The notes: generated by a model from the sequence alone, not told the origin. Counted from the first letter of the stretch, positions 42,427-51,130 are shown. The stretch is 64,000 nucleotides of DNA from Bauldia sp. (GCF_020442045.1 NZ_JAGRLA010000002.1:20211-84210), one strand, 5' to 3'. Translations and numbers: made by a program.

Positions 42427-44019
42427 TCAGCCGACGCGCAGCCAGCGGTTCCTTCGCCCGCTGTCCTCCTCGATCGGCGGAAGCGCTTCCATCACCCGCG
42501 ACGAGGGGAAGGTCGCGATGACCTCGGTTCCCTCGCGAAGCTTCGATTTCAGCTCGAACGCGCCGTCGTGCATGCGAACCAGCGCCTGGACGATCGGCAG
42601 GCCGAGGCCGGCGCCCTGTTCGGCATTCTTGATCGCGATCGCTCCCTGACCGAAGGAGGTCAGCACGATCGGGATCTCTTCCTCCGGGATGCCGGGACCG
42701 TTGTCGCGGATCGAAAGGAATTGCGCGCCGTCGGCTGTCGATCCGGCCCGGGCGGTGATCTGGCCGCCGGACGGGGTGAACTTGATCGCGTTCGAGACGA
42801 GATTGAGGACGATCTGGCGGATGGCACGATCGTCGGCCCAGATTCGCGGCATGTCGCGTTGGTAGTCCTCGACGATCCTGATGTTCTTTCCGCTGGCCTT
42901 GAGCTGCAGGAGATGACAGCACTCCTCGACGAGGGCGACCAGATTGACGGGTTCCTCGTAGAGCTCGTAGTGGCCCGCCTCGATGCGGGAAAGATCGAGG
43001 ATTTCGTTGATCAGATCGAGGAGATGCTTGCCGCTCTCGTGGATATTGGCGGCATAGTCGCGATAGCTCTCGTTCTCGATCGGGCCGAGCACCTCGCCCT
43101 TCATGACCTCCGAGAAGCCGAGGATCGCGTTCAGCGGGGTCCGCAGCTCGTGGCTCATCGTCGCGAGGAAACGCGACTTGGCGAGATTCGCCTCTTCAGC
43201 GCGGCGCCGCGATTCGTCGGACATCGCCTTTGCCGTACCGAGCTCGGTGATCAGCAGGTCCTTCTCGGCGCGATATTCATGCATCGTCAGGGTCGCCGAA
43301 TAGAGGCGCGACGCCAGGATGAGGAAGAAGGACTGGGCGCCGATGGCCATGACCGCCAACGCTACGAACAGGAGCTCGCCGCGGCCGATATAGACGGCGG
43401 CGAGGGTCAGGGTGACCGGTATCGTACCGACAACCGCCGCGGTGGGGATCGTCGAGGCGAGCATGGTGGTCGCGGCAATCGCGATCAGGGCGGTCGCGAA
43501 GAGGAAGATATCGGCGCCGTTTTGCTGGTCGAGCGCGGATGGTACCAGGATGAACAGCGCAGCCCACGAAACGCCGCCGACGAATTCGGCCGAGATGAAC
43601 CGGGCGGTCCAGTTGCGGACCTGGACGTCGGCCATGGGAAGCCGCAAGAACTGGCGGCAATAGAGGTACATCCGGAAGTGGACAGCGAGCATCAGGACCG
43701 CCCAGGCAAGGACCTCGGGAAGACCGATCCAGAGCAGGGCGGCAGCGGAGACAACCGCCACCATCAACGGCACGACGAATGCGGCGCTCAGCCGGTTTTG
43801 CGCGAAGGTGAGGAGGAGCTCATAATCGAAGGCCGGCTTGGTACCGGTCATCGATGTCAGGCGTTCGCGTTGCGAGTCGATCGTGCGACGGACTTCGTTG
43901 CGATGCTCCGCCCGTTTGCGGTTTGTCGCCGTCTTGTCGCCGTTCGTTGCTGCTCCAATGGACGTCACGCAGGCTTTTCCCGGTCTGGTGCGCAGCGCCG
44001 TTCCCTCGGCGCGGACCAT
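42427..44019 (-). CDS. Membrane sensor histidine kinase
   Basis: A kinase of up to 530 residues. An N-terminal basic region with RERLTSMTGTKPAFDYELL is followed by a multi-helix membrane module (about residues 80-250), a short coiled coil, and the phosphoacceptor motif SHELRTPLNAILGFSEVM with His290. The ATPase domain has NLVSNAIKFTPSGG and DNGPGIP. There is no PAS or receiver domain and no adjacent regulator, so the phosphorelay partner is unknown. The start is uncertain: ATG 44019, GTG 43968 and ATG 43851 are in frame, and the basic segment before 43851 looks like real protein. The gene is divergent from the glycosylase. Confidence 0.88.
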   Translation of the reverse strand: MVRAEGTALRTRPGKACVTSIGAATNGDKTATNRKRAEHRNEVRRTIDSQRERLTSMTGTKPAFDYELLLTFAQNRLSAAFVVPLMVAVVSAAALLWIGLPEVLAWAVLMLAVHFRMYLYCRQFLRLPMADVQVRNWTARFISAEFVGGVSWAALFILVPSALDQQNGADIFLFATALIAIAATTMLASTIPTAAVVGTIPVTLTLAAVYIGRGELLFVALAVMAIGAQSFFLILASRLYSATLTMHEYRAEKDLLITELGTAKAMSDESRRRAEEANLAKSRFLATMSHELRTPLNAILGFSEVMKGEVLGPIENESYRDYAANIHESGKHLLDLINEILDLSRIEAGHYELYEEPVNLVALVEECCHLLQLKASGKNIRIVEDYQRDMPRIWADDRAIRQIVLNLVSNAIKFTPSGGQITARAGSTADGAQFLSIRDNGPGIPEEEIPIVLTSFGQGAIAIKNAEQGAGLGLPIVQALVRMHDGAFELKSKLREGTEVIATFPSSRVMEALPPIEEDSGRRNRWLRVG

Positions 44020-44042
44020 AACCTTGCCAGGGAGAGCTTAAT

Positions 44043-44744
44043 TTGAGGCTAGACAGGGTGGTTAACGGGAGCAGAACGAACGGGCCGACCGGCACCGGAA
44101 GAACCGAACGCCAGGCTGCCAGGAGAAGACCGTCGCTGGAGGCACTGATCCGCGACATCCGGGCTTGCCGGATCTGCCGCGACGAACCGGTTGGAACGCC
44201 GCTGCCACACGAGCCGCGGCCGGTCTTCCAGGTATCGGAGAGGGCGACGATTTGCGTCGCCGGCCAGGCGCCCGGCACCCGGGTTCATGCATCGGGGCGG
44301 CCGTTCACCGATCCGTCCGGAGACCGGCTGCGGGAGTGGATGGGTGTCGACAGCGCAACCTTCTACGACCAGAACCGGATCGCGATCGTGCCGATGGGGT
44401 TCTGCTTTCCGGGGCAGGATGGCCGTGGCGCCGATCTCCCGCCGCGAAGGGAGTGTCCGCCAGCCTGGCGGGCAAAGCTCATGGCGGGCCTCCCCAATAT
44501 CCGCCTGGTCCTCGCGGTGGGCGCCTATGCGCAGGGCTGGCACCTCGGCGCGCTGGCGGGAAGATCGCTGACCGAGACCGTCTCCGCCTGGCGCGAGATC
44601 GCCGCGGCGACCGACCCGGTCGTCGTTCCCTTGCCCCATCCGTCGTGGCGCAACAATGCCTGGCTGAAGAAGAACCCGTGGTTCGGGGCCGAACTGCTGC
44701 CGGTGCTGCGGGACAGGGTAGCGGAGGAGCTCGGGCGGTCTTAG
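44043..44744 (+). CDS. Uracil-DNA glycosylase family protein
   Basis: A 233-residue protein of the UDG superfamily. RACRICRD provides a C-x2-C pair and a later CFPG/RRECPPAW supplies two more cysteines, the arrangement of iron-sulfur-containing family 4/5 enzymes. The uracil-binding region is APGTRVHASGRPFTDPSG and the C-terminal motif is LPHPSWRNNAW, with His in the expected place. These enzymes remove uracil from DNA, but several related forms lack proven activity. The frame begins at TTG 44043 with GTG 44058 as an alternative; there is no good ribosome site for either. Confidence 0.85.
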   Translation: MRLDRVVNGSRTNGPTGTGRTERQAARRRPSLEALIRDIRACRICRDEPVGTPLPHEPRPVFQVSERATICVAGQAPGTRVHASGRPFTDPSGDRLREWMGVDSATFYDQNRIAIVPMGFCFPGQDGRGADLPPRRECPPAWRAKLMAGLPNIRLVLAVGAYAQGWHLGALAGRSLTETVSAWREIAAATDPVVVPLPHPSWRNNAWLKKNPWFGAELLPVLRDRVAEELGRS

Positions 44745-44851
44745 TTCTGGTTGCGAAAAAAATCCTTTGCAGCAGTGAAGCCGGGGATGAAATTAGGATC
44801 ATGTCTCTTTATAGAGGCAATCACGGAATTTCATTCTCGTGGAGACCCAGG

Positions 44852-45340
44852 ATGGTCGACCGCCTCGACAGGAAGATTCTGCAGATACTTCAGGAAGACG
44901 CGACGATACCGGTCGCCGAGATCGGACGCCGCATAGGGCTGTCCACCACGCCCTGCTGGCGGCGCATCCAGAAGCTCGAAGAAGAGGGCGTCATAACCCG
45001 TCGCGTGGCCCTGCTCGATCCGAAGAAGATCAACACCCGGGTAACCGCCTTCGTCGCCATCACCACCAACCAGCACAATGACGAATGGCTCCGCCGCTTC
45101 GCCGAAGTGATCCGTGACATGCCGGAGGTGGCCGAGTTCTACCGGATGGCAGGGCAGGTGGATTACCTGCTGCGGGTCGTCGTGCCCGATATCGAAGCGT
45201 ATGACTCCTTCTACCGGCGGCTGATCTCGAAGATCGACATCGCCGATGTCTCAACCACCTTCGCGATGGAGCAGATCAAATACACGACGATGCTGCCGCT
45301 GAATTACATCCCCCTCGACAAGGAGAAGGCGACGGCATGA
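44852..45340 (+). CDS. Lrp/AsnC family transcriptional regulator
   Basis: A 162-residue regulator starting MVDRLDRKILQIL, the standard N terminus. The helix-turn-helix lies at about residues 20-45 (VAEIGRRIGLSTTPCWRRIQKLEEEGVI), and the RAM ligand-binding domain follows with the VDYLLRVVVPDIEAYDSFYR segment. Family members sense amino acids. A 107-base A/T-rich leader precedes it, where autoregulation would act. The stop overlaps the start of the next gene (ATGA), so a small exported protein is made from the same message. Confidence 0.92.
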   Translation: MVDRLDRKILQILQEDATIPVAEIGRRIGLSTTPCWRRIQKLEEEGVITRRVALLDPKKINTRVTAFVAITTNQHNDEWLRRFAEVIRDMPEVAEFYRMAGQVDYLLRVVVPDIEAYDSFYRRLISKIDIADVSTTFAMEQIKYTTMLPLNYIPLDKEKATA

Positions 45341-45753
45341 GCTGGCTGTTTCGACGGACGGTCGCGGGTGCGGTACTGGCGGTCGCGGCGATCGCTGCGG
45401 TCCCGGCACTGGCTGCCGGCGGCAAATGGACAGCGGTGAGCAAGACGGCGATGTCGATTACCGGCGACATCACGGTCTCGGGCGGCGCGATCAGGTTCGA
45501 GAACGGCGCCAGCATCGGCCTCAAACCGGTCTCCGGTACACCCCGGCTCTTCGCGGTCGAGCCCGCCGGCAACCCGGAACTGCTGAATGGCAACTACCTC
45601 TGCAGCCCGGCCGAGGGGCCGAAATATGTTGCCCTGGCCGAACTCGGGACCACCCTGACCCTTCTCGCCTTCGACGGTCCCAAAGAGCCGGCCCTGGCCG
45701 AGAATCCTCTGGAGCAGGATGACATCTGCGCGATGTTCACTTACGCGCGCTAG
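45337..45753 (+). CDS. Small exported protein of unknown function
   Basis: A 138-residue protein with a signal peptide (RRTVAGAVLAVAAIAAVPALAAG, cleavage near residue 27). The mature part has two cysteines (YLCSPAEGP and DDICAMF) that could form a disulfide in the periplasm. I do not recognise a domain. The start is coupled to the Lrp regulator by a four-base overlap, so expression probably follows that regulator. It converges with the AlkD-like gene, again with a four-base overlap. Confidence 0.75.
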   Translation: MSWLFRRTVAGAVLAVAAIAAVPALAAGGKWTAVSKTAMSITGDITVSGGAIRFENGASIGLKPVSGTPRLFAVEPAGNPELLNGNYLCSPAEGPKYVALAELGTTLTLLAFDGPKEPALAENPLEQDDICAMFTYAR

Positions 45754-46457
45754 CTCTTTTCGCCCCGTCGGCGGATACGCTCGATCCGCACCGGGTCGCT
45801 GAGCTCCTTCGCGGCGCCGCGCCCTATCCAGCGCGCCGTCCTGTCGTCCGACGCGGCCAACCGCTCGGCCATGGCGAGCGCCTCCGGATGCAGCGCCATC
45901 GAGCGCTTGCCGATCTGGCGAAGCGCCCAGTTGACGGCCTTCTTCACGAAGTTGCGCGGGTCGGCGGCGTGGCGAGCGACCAGCGCGAGAAACGCGACGA
46001 ACCGTTCGTCGGGAACGTCCTTGCCATGCACCGCATAGGCGGCGAGCAGGGAGAAGCCTGCGCGCCGGACGAATTCCCGTTCGTCGTCGGCCCATGCCGG
46101 GATCTTTTCCTCGACGAAGGGCGTCCGGTCGAAGAGCCTGGAGCAGGCCTGGTCGCACAGGTCCCAGGAGTCGAAGTCCGCGGCCCAGGCGTCCATCTGC
46201 TCCGGCGTGACCTTCTTCGGCTCGTCGACGAAGACGGCAAGAAGGCGCGCCTCGTGGAAGCCGCTCGCCCAGAGCGCCGCCGCAAGGTCGTGATCGCGGC
46301 CGAGCCGCCGGGCGATCGGCCGGAGCTGCGCGATCGAGACGCCGAAGGCCCGGTCGACGTTGATGCCATAGCGGCCCATCCCGAGGCGGTTTGCCTCGGA
46401 TCCGAGAGATCCGAGCTCGGCGATGATCCCCTCGGGATCAATACCGGCGGCACGCAT
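45750..46457 (-). CDS. AlkD-like DNA alkylation repair protein (HEAT repeats)
   Basis: A 235-residue all-helical HEAT-like protein of the DNA alkylation repair (AlkC/AlkD) family. Family-typical sequences are MGRYGINVDRAFGVSIAQLRPIARRLG near the N terminus, SWDLCDQAC in the middle and DPRNFVKKAVNWALRQIGKR toward the end, the last matching the DNA-facing helix. AlkD excises 3- and 7-alkylpurines; many homologues are untested. It lies 19 bases downstream of the VOC gene on the same strand. Confidence 0.88.
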   Translation of the reverse strand: MRAAGIDPEGIIAELGSLGSEANRLGMGRYGINVDRAFGVSIAQLRPIARRLGRDHDLAAALWASGFHEARLLAVFVDEPKKVTPEQMDAWAADFDSWDLCDQACSRLFDRTPFVEEKIPAWADDEREFVRRAGFSLLAAYAVHGKDVPDERFVAFLALVARHAADPRNFVKKAVNWALRQIGKRSMALHPEALAMAERLAASDDRTARWIGRGAAKELSDPVRIERIRRRGEKS

Positions 46458-46476
46458 GCAAAGGTCGAAGGGCCGC

Positions 46477-46857
46477 CTAGTCCTGCATTTCGAAGACGCC
46501 GATGATGTTGCCTTCCGAATCCCTGAACCAGCCGCCGCGGCCCCCGGGCATGCTGGCGATCGAGTCGACGGTCCTCATCCCGGGAAGATCATACTCCTCG
46601 AAGACGACGCCGAGTGCCTTCAAATCCCGCACTTCGGACGTGACGTCGGGCGTTAGGAAACTCATGAGGGTCTGCGGCGCCTCACCCGCATTCGGCGTCG
46701 GATAGATGAAGAAACCGGTTCCGTTCGCGGCCTGGTACATGACGCCGCCTTCGGTCTCCATGACCGGCTTGAAGCCGAGCTTTTCGTCGTACCAACGGAT
46801 TGCCCGATCGAGATCAGAAGCGGGAATCGTTGCCATGACAGCGCAATCTGTCAGCAT
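46477..46857 (-). CDS. VOC family protein (glyoxalase/bleomycin-resistance fold)
   Basis: A 126-residue single-domain VOC protein with two beta-alpha-beta3 modules. ATIPASDLDRAIRWYDEKLGFKPV is the first module, and GGRGGWFRDSEGNIIGVFEM is the metal-site-proximal end of the second. VOC proteins are metal-dependent isomerases, dioxygenases or binding proteins, and the sequence does not indicate which. It probably shares a transcript with the AlkD-like gene. Confidence 0.88.
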   Translation of the reverse strand: MLTDCAVMATIPASDLDRAIRWYDEKLGFKPVMETEGGVMYQAANGTGFFIYPTPNAGEAPQTLMSFLTPDVTSEVRDLKALGVVFEEYDLPGMRTVDSIASMPGGRGGWFRDSEGNIIGVFEMQD

Positions 46858-46961
46858 TTCACCCTCCTTCGTTCGATTGGGGTTATCCCCCAGACTTGAG
46901 GTTACTACCCGAATCCGGAAAGGACAAAAGGTCTGGCGCTATACCCTGCCCGGATTTCCGG

Positions 46962-47834
46962 TCAGTCGCGCATCAGCCGGGCGAGCAGGCTCGAGGTATC
47001 CCAGCGACCGCCGCCCATCGCCTGCACTTCGGCATAGAACTGGTCGACAAGCGCCGCGACCGGCAGCTTCGCGCCATTGCCGCGGGCTTCCCCGGTCGCG
47101 ATCGCCAGGTCCTTGCGCATCCAGTTGACGGCGAAGCCGTGTTCGTATTCGCCGGCATCCATCGTCTTCCACCGGTTTTCCATCTGCCACGACTGGGCGG
47201 CGCCCTTCGAGATCACGCTGATCACCTGCTCGACGTCGAGTCCGGCGCGCTTGGCAAAATGGATGCCCTCGGCGAGACCCTGGACGAGGCCGGCGATGCA
47301 GATCTGGTTGACCATCTTGGTGAGCTGGCCGGCTCCGGCCGGCCCCATCAGGCCGACCATCTTGGCGAAGCAATCGATCACCGGCTTTGCCGCGTCGAAC
47401 GTTGCCTGCTCGCCGCCGCACATCACGGTGAGTTGTCCGTTTTCCGCACCGGCCTGCCCGCCGGAGACCGGGGCATCCAGGAAGCCGCAGCCCTTGTCCC
47501 TGGCGGCGGTTTCGAGCTCGCGCGCGACGATGGCCGAGGCGGTCGTGTTGTCAATGAGGATGGCGCCTTGCTTCATGCCGGCCAGGACGCCGTCCTCGCC
47601 GATGGTAACGGAGCGGAGGTCGTCGTCGTTTCCGACGCAGCAGAAGACGAAGTCGGCGCCTCCGGCGGCTTCCCTCGGTGTCGGCGCGGACCTGCCGCCA
47701 TGCTCGGCGACCCACTTGTCCGCCGTCGCGGCAGTGCGGTTGAAGACCACCAGCTCGTGATCGCCGCGTGCCTTGAGATGGCCCGCCATCGGATAGCCCA
47801 TGATGCCCAGGCCGATGAAGGCTACTTTGGCCAT
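46962..47834 (-). CDS. 2-hydroxy-3-oxopropionate reductase / 3-hydroxyisobutyrate dehydrogenase family
   Basis: A 290-residue beta-hydroxyacid dehydrogenase. The start MAKVAFIGLGIMGYPMAG supplies the Rossmann dinucleotide motif at once; the frame remains open to 47882, but the additional 16 residues are not conserved. The substrate-binding motif is FLDAPVSGGQAGAENGQ and the catalytic Lys lies in GAGQLTKMVNQ. The sequence is closest in style to tartronate semialdehyde reductase (GarR/GlxR), which would act after hydroxypyruvate isomerase, but 3-hydroxyisobutyrate dehydrogenase is not excluded. Confidence 0.9.
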   Translation of the reverse strand: MAKVAFIGLGIMGYPMAGHLKARGDHELVVFNRTAATADKWVAEHGGRSAPTPREAAGGADFVFCCVGNDDDLRSVTIGEDGVLAGMKQGAILIDNTTASAIVARELETAARDKGCGFLDAPVSGGQAGAENGQLTVMCGGEQATFDAAKPVIDCFAKMVGLMGPAGAGQLTKMVNQICIAGLVQGLAEGIHFAKRAGLDVEQVISVISKGAAQSWQMENRWKTMDAGEYEHGFAVNWMRKDLAIATGEARGNGAKLPVAALVDQFYAEVQAMGGGRWDTSSLLARLMRD

Positions 47835-48007
47835 TTGTTCATACTCCTGCTGGATTCGATGAAAGGCGCCGGGTCGGCGCATTCATGGATAGACCTTGCC
47901 CATGCCCCCGTCAGCACTACCCCGGCCGATCCGGCTCATGCAGGCGGGACGACGCAGGCCCCTCATGCGATGTTATGGGATCGGACGATCGAACTTAAGG
48001 TGACACA

Positions 48008-48313
48008 ATGATCCTTAGACAATTTCGGGTGACGATTCACGAGGGCAGGGAGCAAGAATTCGAGACGGTGTTTCGCGACGAGATCCTCCCCATGGTCAAA
48101 GAGCATGACGGGTTGATCTGGGTCGCCGCCGGCAAACCGCTGGAGGGAGATTCCGACATTTTCTGCATGACCATGCTCTGGCGGGACCTGGATGCGATCA
48201 AGGCCTTTGCGGGGGCCGACTGGACCCAAGCCCGGATCGAACCGCAGGAGGCGCACCTGATCAAGTCCACCAGCCTCGAGCATTTCGCGCTTCTCGGGTC
48301 GACGGGGCCCTGA
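48008..48313 (+). CDS. ABM-fold small protein (dimeric alpha/beta barrel)
   Basis: A 101-residue protein with the antibiotic-biosynthesis-monooxygenase-like ferredoxin fold: ILRQFRVTIHEGREQEFE as strand-helix, then FCMTMLWRDLDAIKAFAG. Many such proteins are cofactor-free oxygenases or haem-linked proteins, and others merely bind small molecules. It converges on a related gene 42 bases away; the two share the LWRDLDAIK / VWTDTDAIK core. The function is unknown. Confidence 0.75.
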   Translation: MILRQFRVTIHEGREQEFETVFRDEILPMVKEHDGLIWVAAGKPLEGDSDIFCMTMLWRDLDAIKAFAGADWTQARIEPQEAHLIKSTSLEHFALLGSTGP

Positions 48314-48355
48314 GAATCGCAGGGTCCGGCCGAGCCCGGGAGGTCGCAGGAACGC

Positions 48356-48655
48356 CTAGTCGCCGCCGAACACCTCGTAATGGTGCATCTCGACACGCTC
48401 CGCGATACGCGCTTCGTCGCCGAACAGGATGGCTTCCTGCCAATTCTCGCCGACCGCCCGCTTGATCGCGTCGGTGTCGGTCCAAACGGATGTCATCGAG
48501 AATTCCAGGCCATCCGGTTCGAGCGGCTTTCCCGCAAAGAAGGCGACACATCCGGCCTGACTCCGCATCCACGGGATTGAATGCTCTTCCACCATACGCT
48601 GCCAGTCCGCGGCGCATCCCGCCTTGACCCACACCCGGAATATTCGAACGATCAT
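48356..48655 (-). CDS. ABM-fold small protein, paralogue of the convergent neighbour
   Basis: A 99-residue protein. ATG 48655 is chosen because GGGGAGGGAAAG lies directly before it; the open frame extends to 48718 with unlikely sequence. Strand-helix units are MIVRIFRVWVKAGCAADWQ and FSMTSVWTDTDAIKRAVG, aligned with the neighbouring ABM-fold protein. The ending ERVEMHHYEVFGGD parallels SLEHFALLG there. A facing pair like this suggests an old inverted duplication. The reaction is unknown. Confidence 0.75.
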   Translation of the reverse strand: MIVRIFRVWVKAGCAADWQRMVEEHSIPWMRSQAGCVAFFAGKPLEPDGLEFSMTSVWTDTDAIKRAVGENWQEAILFGDEARIAERVEMHHYEVFGGD

Positions 48656-48792
48656 CTTTCCCTCCCCGATGACTGCGCGAGCGCGTCTGCCCGGCGCAGC
48701 GTGCCTCGCTGGCTGCATTCCAGATCATCCTGCCTGCGGCTTCGGCGCCTCCGCATGGCCGGCAACCAAGATTTCGAACGCGGGGCTGCCGG

Positions 48793-49488
48793 TCATGCCG
48801 TCGAGCGCCTGATATGCCGGCTGAGGCGGCGCTCGACCCGGTTCCACACGCGGCGAAGCGTTTCGACCAGGATGAAGTAGAGGATGGCGGCGTAGAAATA
48901 GACCGTGATGTCGAAGGAGCGGGCGAAAGCGAGCCGTGTCGCGCCCATCAGGTCGAACACGGTGACGATCGCGGCGACGGCCGACCCCTTGATCATCAGG
49001 ATGACCTCGTTACCGAGCGGGCGGAGACCGAGCAGGACCGCCTGCGGCAGCACGATCTTGAGCATGGTCTGCCACCGCGACAGGCCGAGCGAGTAGGCCG
49101 CCTCCGTCTGGCCGGCCGCGACCTGGCGGATCGCCCCGCGGAGGATCTCGGTCTGATAGGCGCCGGTGTTCAGGGTGAAGGTCAGCAGGCAGCAATAGAA
49201 CGCATCGCGGAAGAACCACCAGAGCCCGATGGATTCGAGGAAGGTCCGGAATTCGCCGCTGCCGTAGTAGACGAGGAAGACCTGTGCGAGGAGCGGGGTG
49301 CCGCGGAAGAAGAAGGTGTAGCCGAGCGACAGGGCGCGCAGGACGGGATTGGACGAGAGCCGGGCAAGCGCCATCGGCAACGAGATCAGCGCACCGAGCG
49401 CCACCGAGATGGCGACGAGCTCGATGGTGACCAGCAGCCCCTCGAGCATGCGGGGGCCATAGCGGCCGAGCAGCTCAAGCTGGCTCAT
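48793..49488 (-). CDS. Polar amino-acid ABC transporter permease (HisM type)
   Basis: A 231-residue permease with five to six helices. The family's EAA loop reads AAYSLGLSRWQTMLKIVLPQAVLLGLRPL. The start overlaps the preceding permease stop by four bases. It forms a heterodimer with the HisQ-type protein. The usual downstream ATPase gene is missing; the next gene on this strand is the ABM-fold protein, 137 bases away. Confidence 0.92.
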   Translation of the reverse strand: MSQLELLGRYGPRMLEGLLVTIELVAISVALGALISLPMALARLSSNPVLRALSLGYTFFFRGTPLLAQVFLVYYGSGEFRTFLESIGLWWFFRDAFYCCLLTFTLNTGAYQTEILRGAIRQVAAGQTEAAYSLGLSRWQTMLKIVLPQAVLLGLRPLGNEVILMIKGSAVAAIVTVFDLMGATRLAFARSFDITVYFYAAILYFILVETLRRVWNRVERRLSRHIRRSTA

Positions 49489-50192
49489 CGCTTCATCCCC
49501 CTTTCCGACCAGCGTTCGATGGCAACGAGACCGAATGTCGAGATGATCGACATCGCCAGATAGATCAGGCAGGCGACGAGATAGAAGAAGAAGGGCTCCT
49601 TGGTGGCGCCGACCGCGACCGACGTCTGCCGCAGAAGGTCATTGAGCGCGATGATCGAAACCAGCGACGTTTCCTTGAGCAGGACGAGCCACAGGTTGGC
49701 GAGGCCGGGCAGGGCGTAGCGGATGAGCTGCGGCACGATGACCAGCCGCATCGCCTGGAACGGCGTCAGGCCGACCGCTGCCGCGGCCTCGTATTGGCCG
49801 CGCCCGATCGATCGAAAGGCCCCCAGAAAGACCTCGCTGGCGAAGGCCGCGAACACGAGGCCGAGGGCGACGAGACCGGCGACGAAAGCGTTGATCTCGA
49901 CATAGGTGTCGGTGAAGAAGGAGACGAGCCATTGGACCAGATACTGGCCACCGTAATAGACGATGAACAGGGTCAGCAGTTCGGGAAGGGCCCGGAAGAC
50001 AGTCGCGAAGAGGTTGCCGGGAACCGACAGCCAGGGCGCGTTCGCGTTCCGCGCCAGGCCGACGACAAAGCCAAGGGCAAGGCCGAACGGAAGCGTCGCG
50101 GCGGCGAGCCGGATCGTCAGCCAGGTGCCGGCCGCGATCTCGTCGCCCCATCCGTCAGGACCAAAGCTGAGCAGCCCGAGAAGGTCTCCCAC
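49485..50192 (-). CDS. Polar amino-acid ABC transporter permease (HisQ type)
   Basis: A 235-residue permease of the histidine/lysine/octopine uptake family. An early helix is LTIRLAAATLPFGLALGFVVGL and the ATPase-contact loop is AAAAVGLTPFQAMRLVIVPQLIRYALPG. It follows the binding-protein gene by 80 bases that hold a stem-loop, and overlaps the HisM-type gene. Together with that protein it forms the channel of a polar amino-acid importer. Confidence 0.92.
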   Translation of the reverse strand: MGDLLGLLSFGPDGWGDEIAAGTWLTIRLAAATLPFGLALGFVVGLARNANAPWLSVPGNLFATVFRALPELLTLFIVYYGGQYLVQWLVSFFTDTYVEINAFVAGLVALGLVFAAFASEVFLGAFRSIGRGQYEAAAAVGLTPFQAMRLVIVPQLIRYALPGLANLWLVLLKETSLVSIIALNDLLRQTSVAVGATKEPFFFYLVACLIYLAMSIISTFGLVAIERWSERGMKR

Positions 50193-50221
50193 GGCGGGCG
50201 CTCCGTGCCGTCAGGCAAACA

Positions 50222-50247
50222 CCGGGATGGCGTATTCGCCACCCCGG
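50222..50247 (-). terminator. Intercistronic stem-loop after the amino-acid-binding protein gene
   Basis: CCGGGATGGCG pairs with CGCCACCCCGG across a four-base loop, 10 of 11 positions complementary. It lies between the binding-protein stop at 50273 and the first permease, followed in the transcribed sense by TGTTTGCC. Partial termination or message protection would raise binding protein relative to permease. Confidence 0.6.
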
Positions 50248-50272
50248 CTGTCTTTGTTGCGCACCGTCCCGA

Positions 50273-51028
50273 TCAGTAGAGCGAGAAGGGGAAGTACTTC
50301 TTGCTGACCTCCTCGTAGGTCCCGTCGGCGAGGATGCCAGCGATGGCCTCGTTGAGCCTTGCCTTCAGCTCGGTATCCTCCTTGCGGACGCCGATACCGA
50401 TGACGTCATCCTTGACCACCGCCTCGCCGACGAACTCGCAGCACGCGCCGTCTTCGGTTGCGAGCCACAGATCGGAGGGGCCGATATCCGCCAAGACGCC
50501 GTCGAGGCGCCCGGAGGCGAGGTCGAGATAGGCGTCGTCCTGGGTCGGATAGAGCTTCACGTCGGCATCGCCGTAGTGTTCCTCCAGGAAATTGGCCGAT
50601 ACGGTCGAGCTTTGAGCGCCGAGGGCCTTGCCGGCGAGGCCCTCCGGCGAAACATCCGTGACTCCCGAGTCTTTGGGCATCACGAAGACCAGCGAATTGG
50701 TGTAGTAGCGGTCCGTGAAATCGATCACCTGCTGACGCTCGTCGGTGATCGACATCGAGGCGACGATCGCGTCGTATTTGCCGGCAAGCAGGGCGGGAAT
50801 GATACCGTCCCAGTCCTGCGCGACGATCGTGCATTCGACCCCCATCTTGGCGCACAGCGCCTTCGCGATGTCGACATCAAAGCCCTGCAGCTCGTTGTTG
50901 GCGTCGATGTAGTTGAACGGCGGATAGGCGCCCTCGGTTCCAATCCGAAGCGTATCCGCGGCCATGGCGGGCGCGGATACCAGGGCGACGGCGAGCAATC
51001 CGGCACCGATGCTGTGTAGTCTCGACAT
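50273..51028 (-). CDS. Amino-acid ABC transporter substrate-binding protein
   Basis: Periplasmic binding protein of 251 residues, family 3. ATG 51028 gives MSRLHSIGAGLL and a signal peptide ending SAPAMAAD near residue 23. TLRIGTEGAYPPFNYID is the classic start of the mature ligand-binding domain, followed by LCAKMGVECTIVAQDWDGIIPALLAGKYDAIVASMSIT. Ligands of this subfamily are polar or basic amino acids and opines. Reading frames upstream to 51118 are not conserved. It heads a binding-protein/HisQ/HisM operon with no ATPase. Confidence 0.92.
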   Translation of the reverse strand: MSRLHSIGAGLLAVALVSAPAMAADTLRIGTEGAYPPFNYIDANNELQGFDVDIAKALCAKMGVECTIVAQDWDGIIPALLAGKYDAIVASMSITDERQQVIDFTDRYYTNSLVFVMPKDSGVTDVSPEGLAGKALGAQSSTVSANFLEEHYGDADVKLYPTQDDAYLDLASGRLDGVLADIGPSDLWLATEDGACCEFVGEAVVKDDVIGIGVRKEDTELKARLNEAIAGILADGTYEEVSKKYFPFSLY

Positions 51029-51130
51029 GACGATCCCCCTAAGCGTTCTTGTTGTTGCTGTGCCAGCGTACAATCGGTCGCGACAATACCGCAAATCCCG
51101 AATACATCCGCCAGGCACGGCGCGGGGAAC

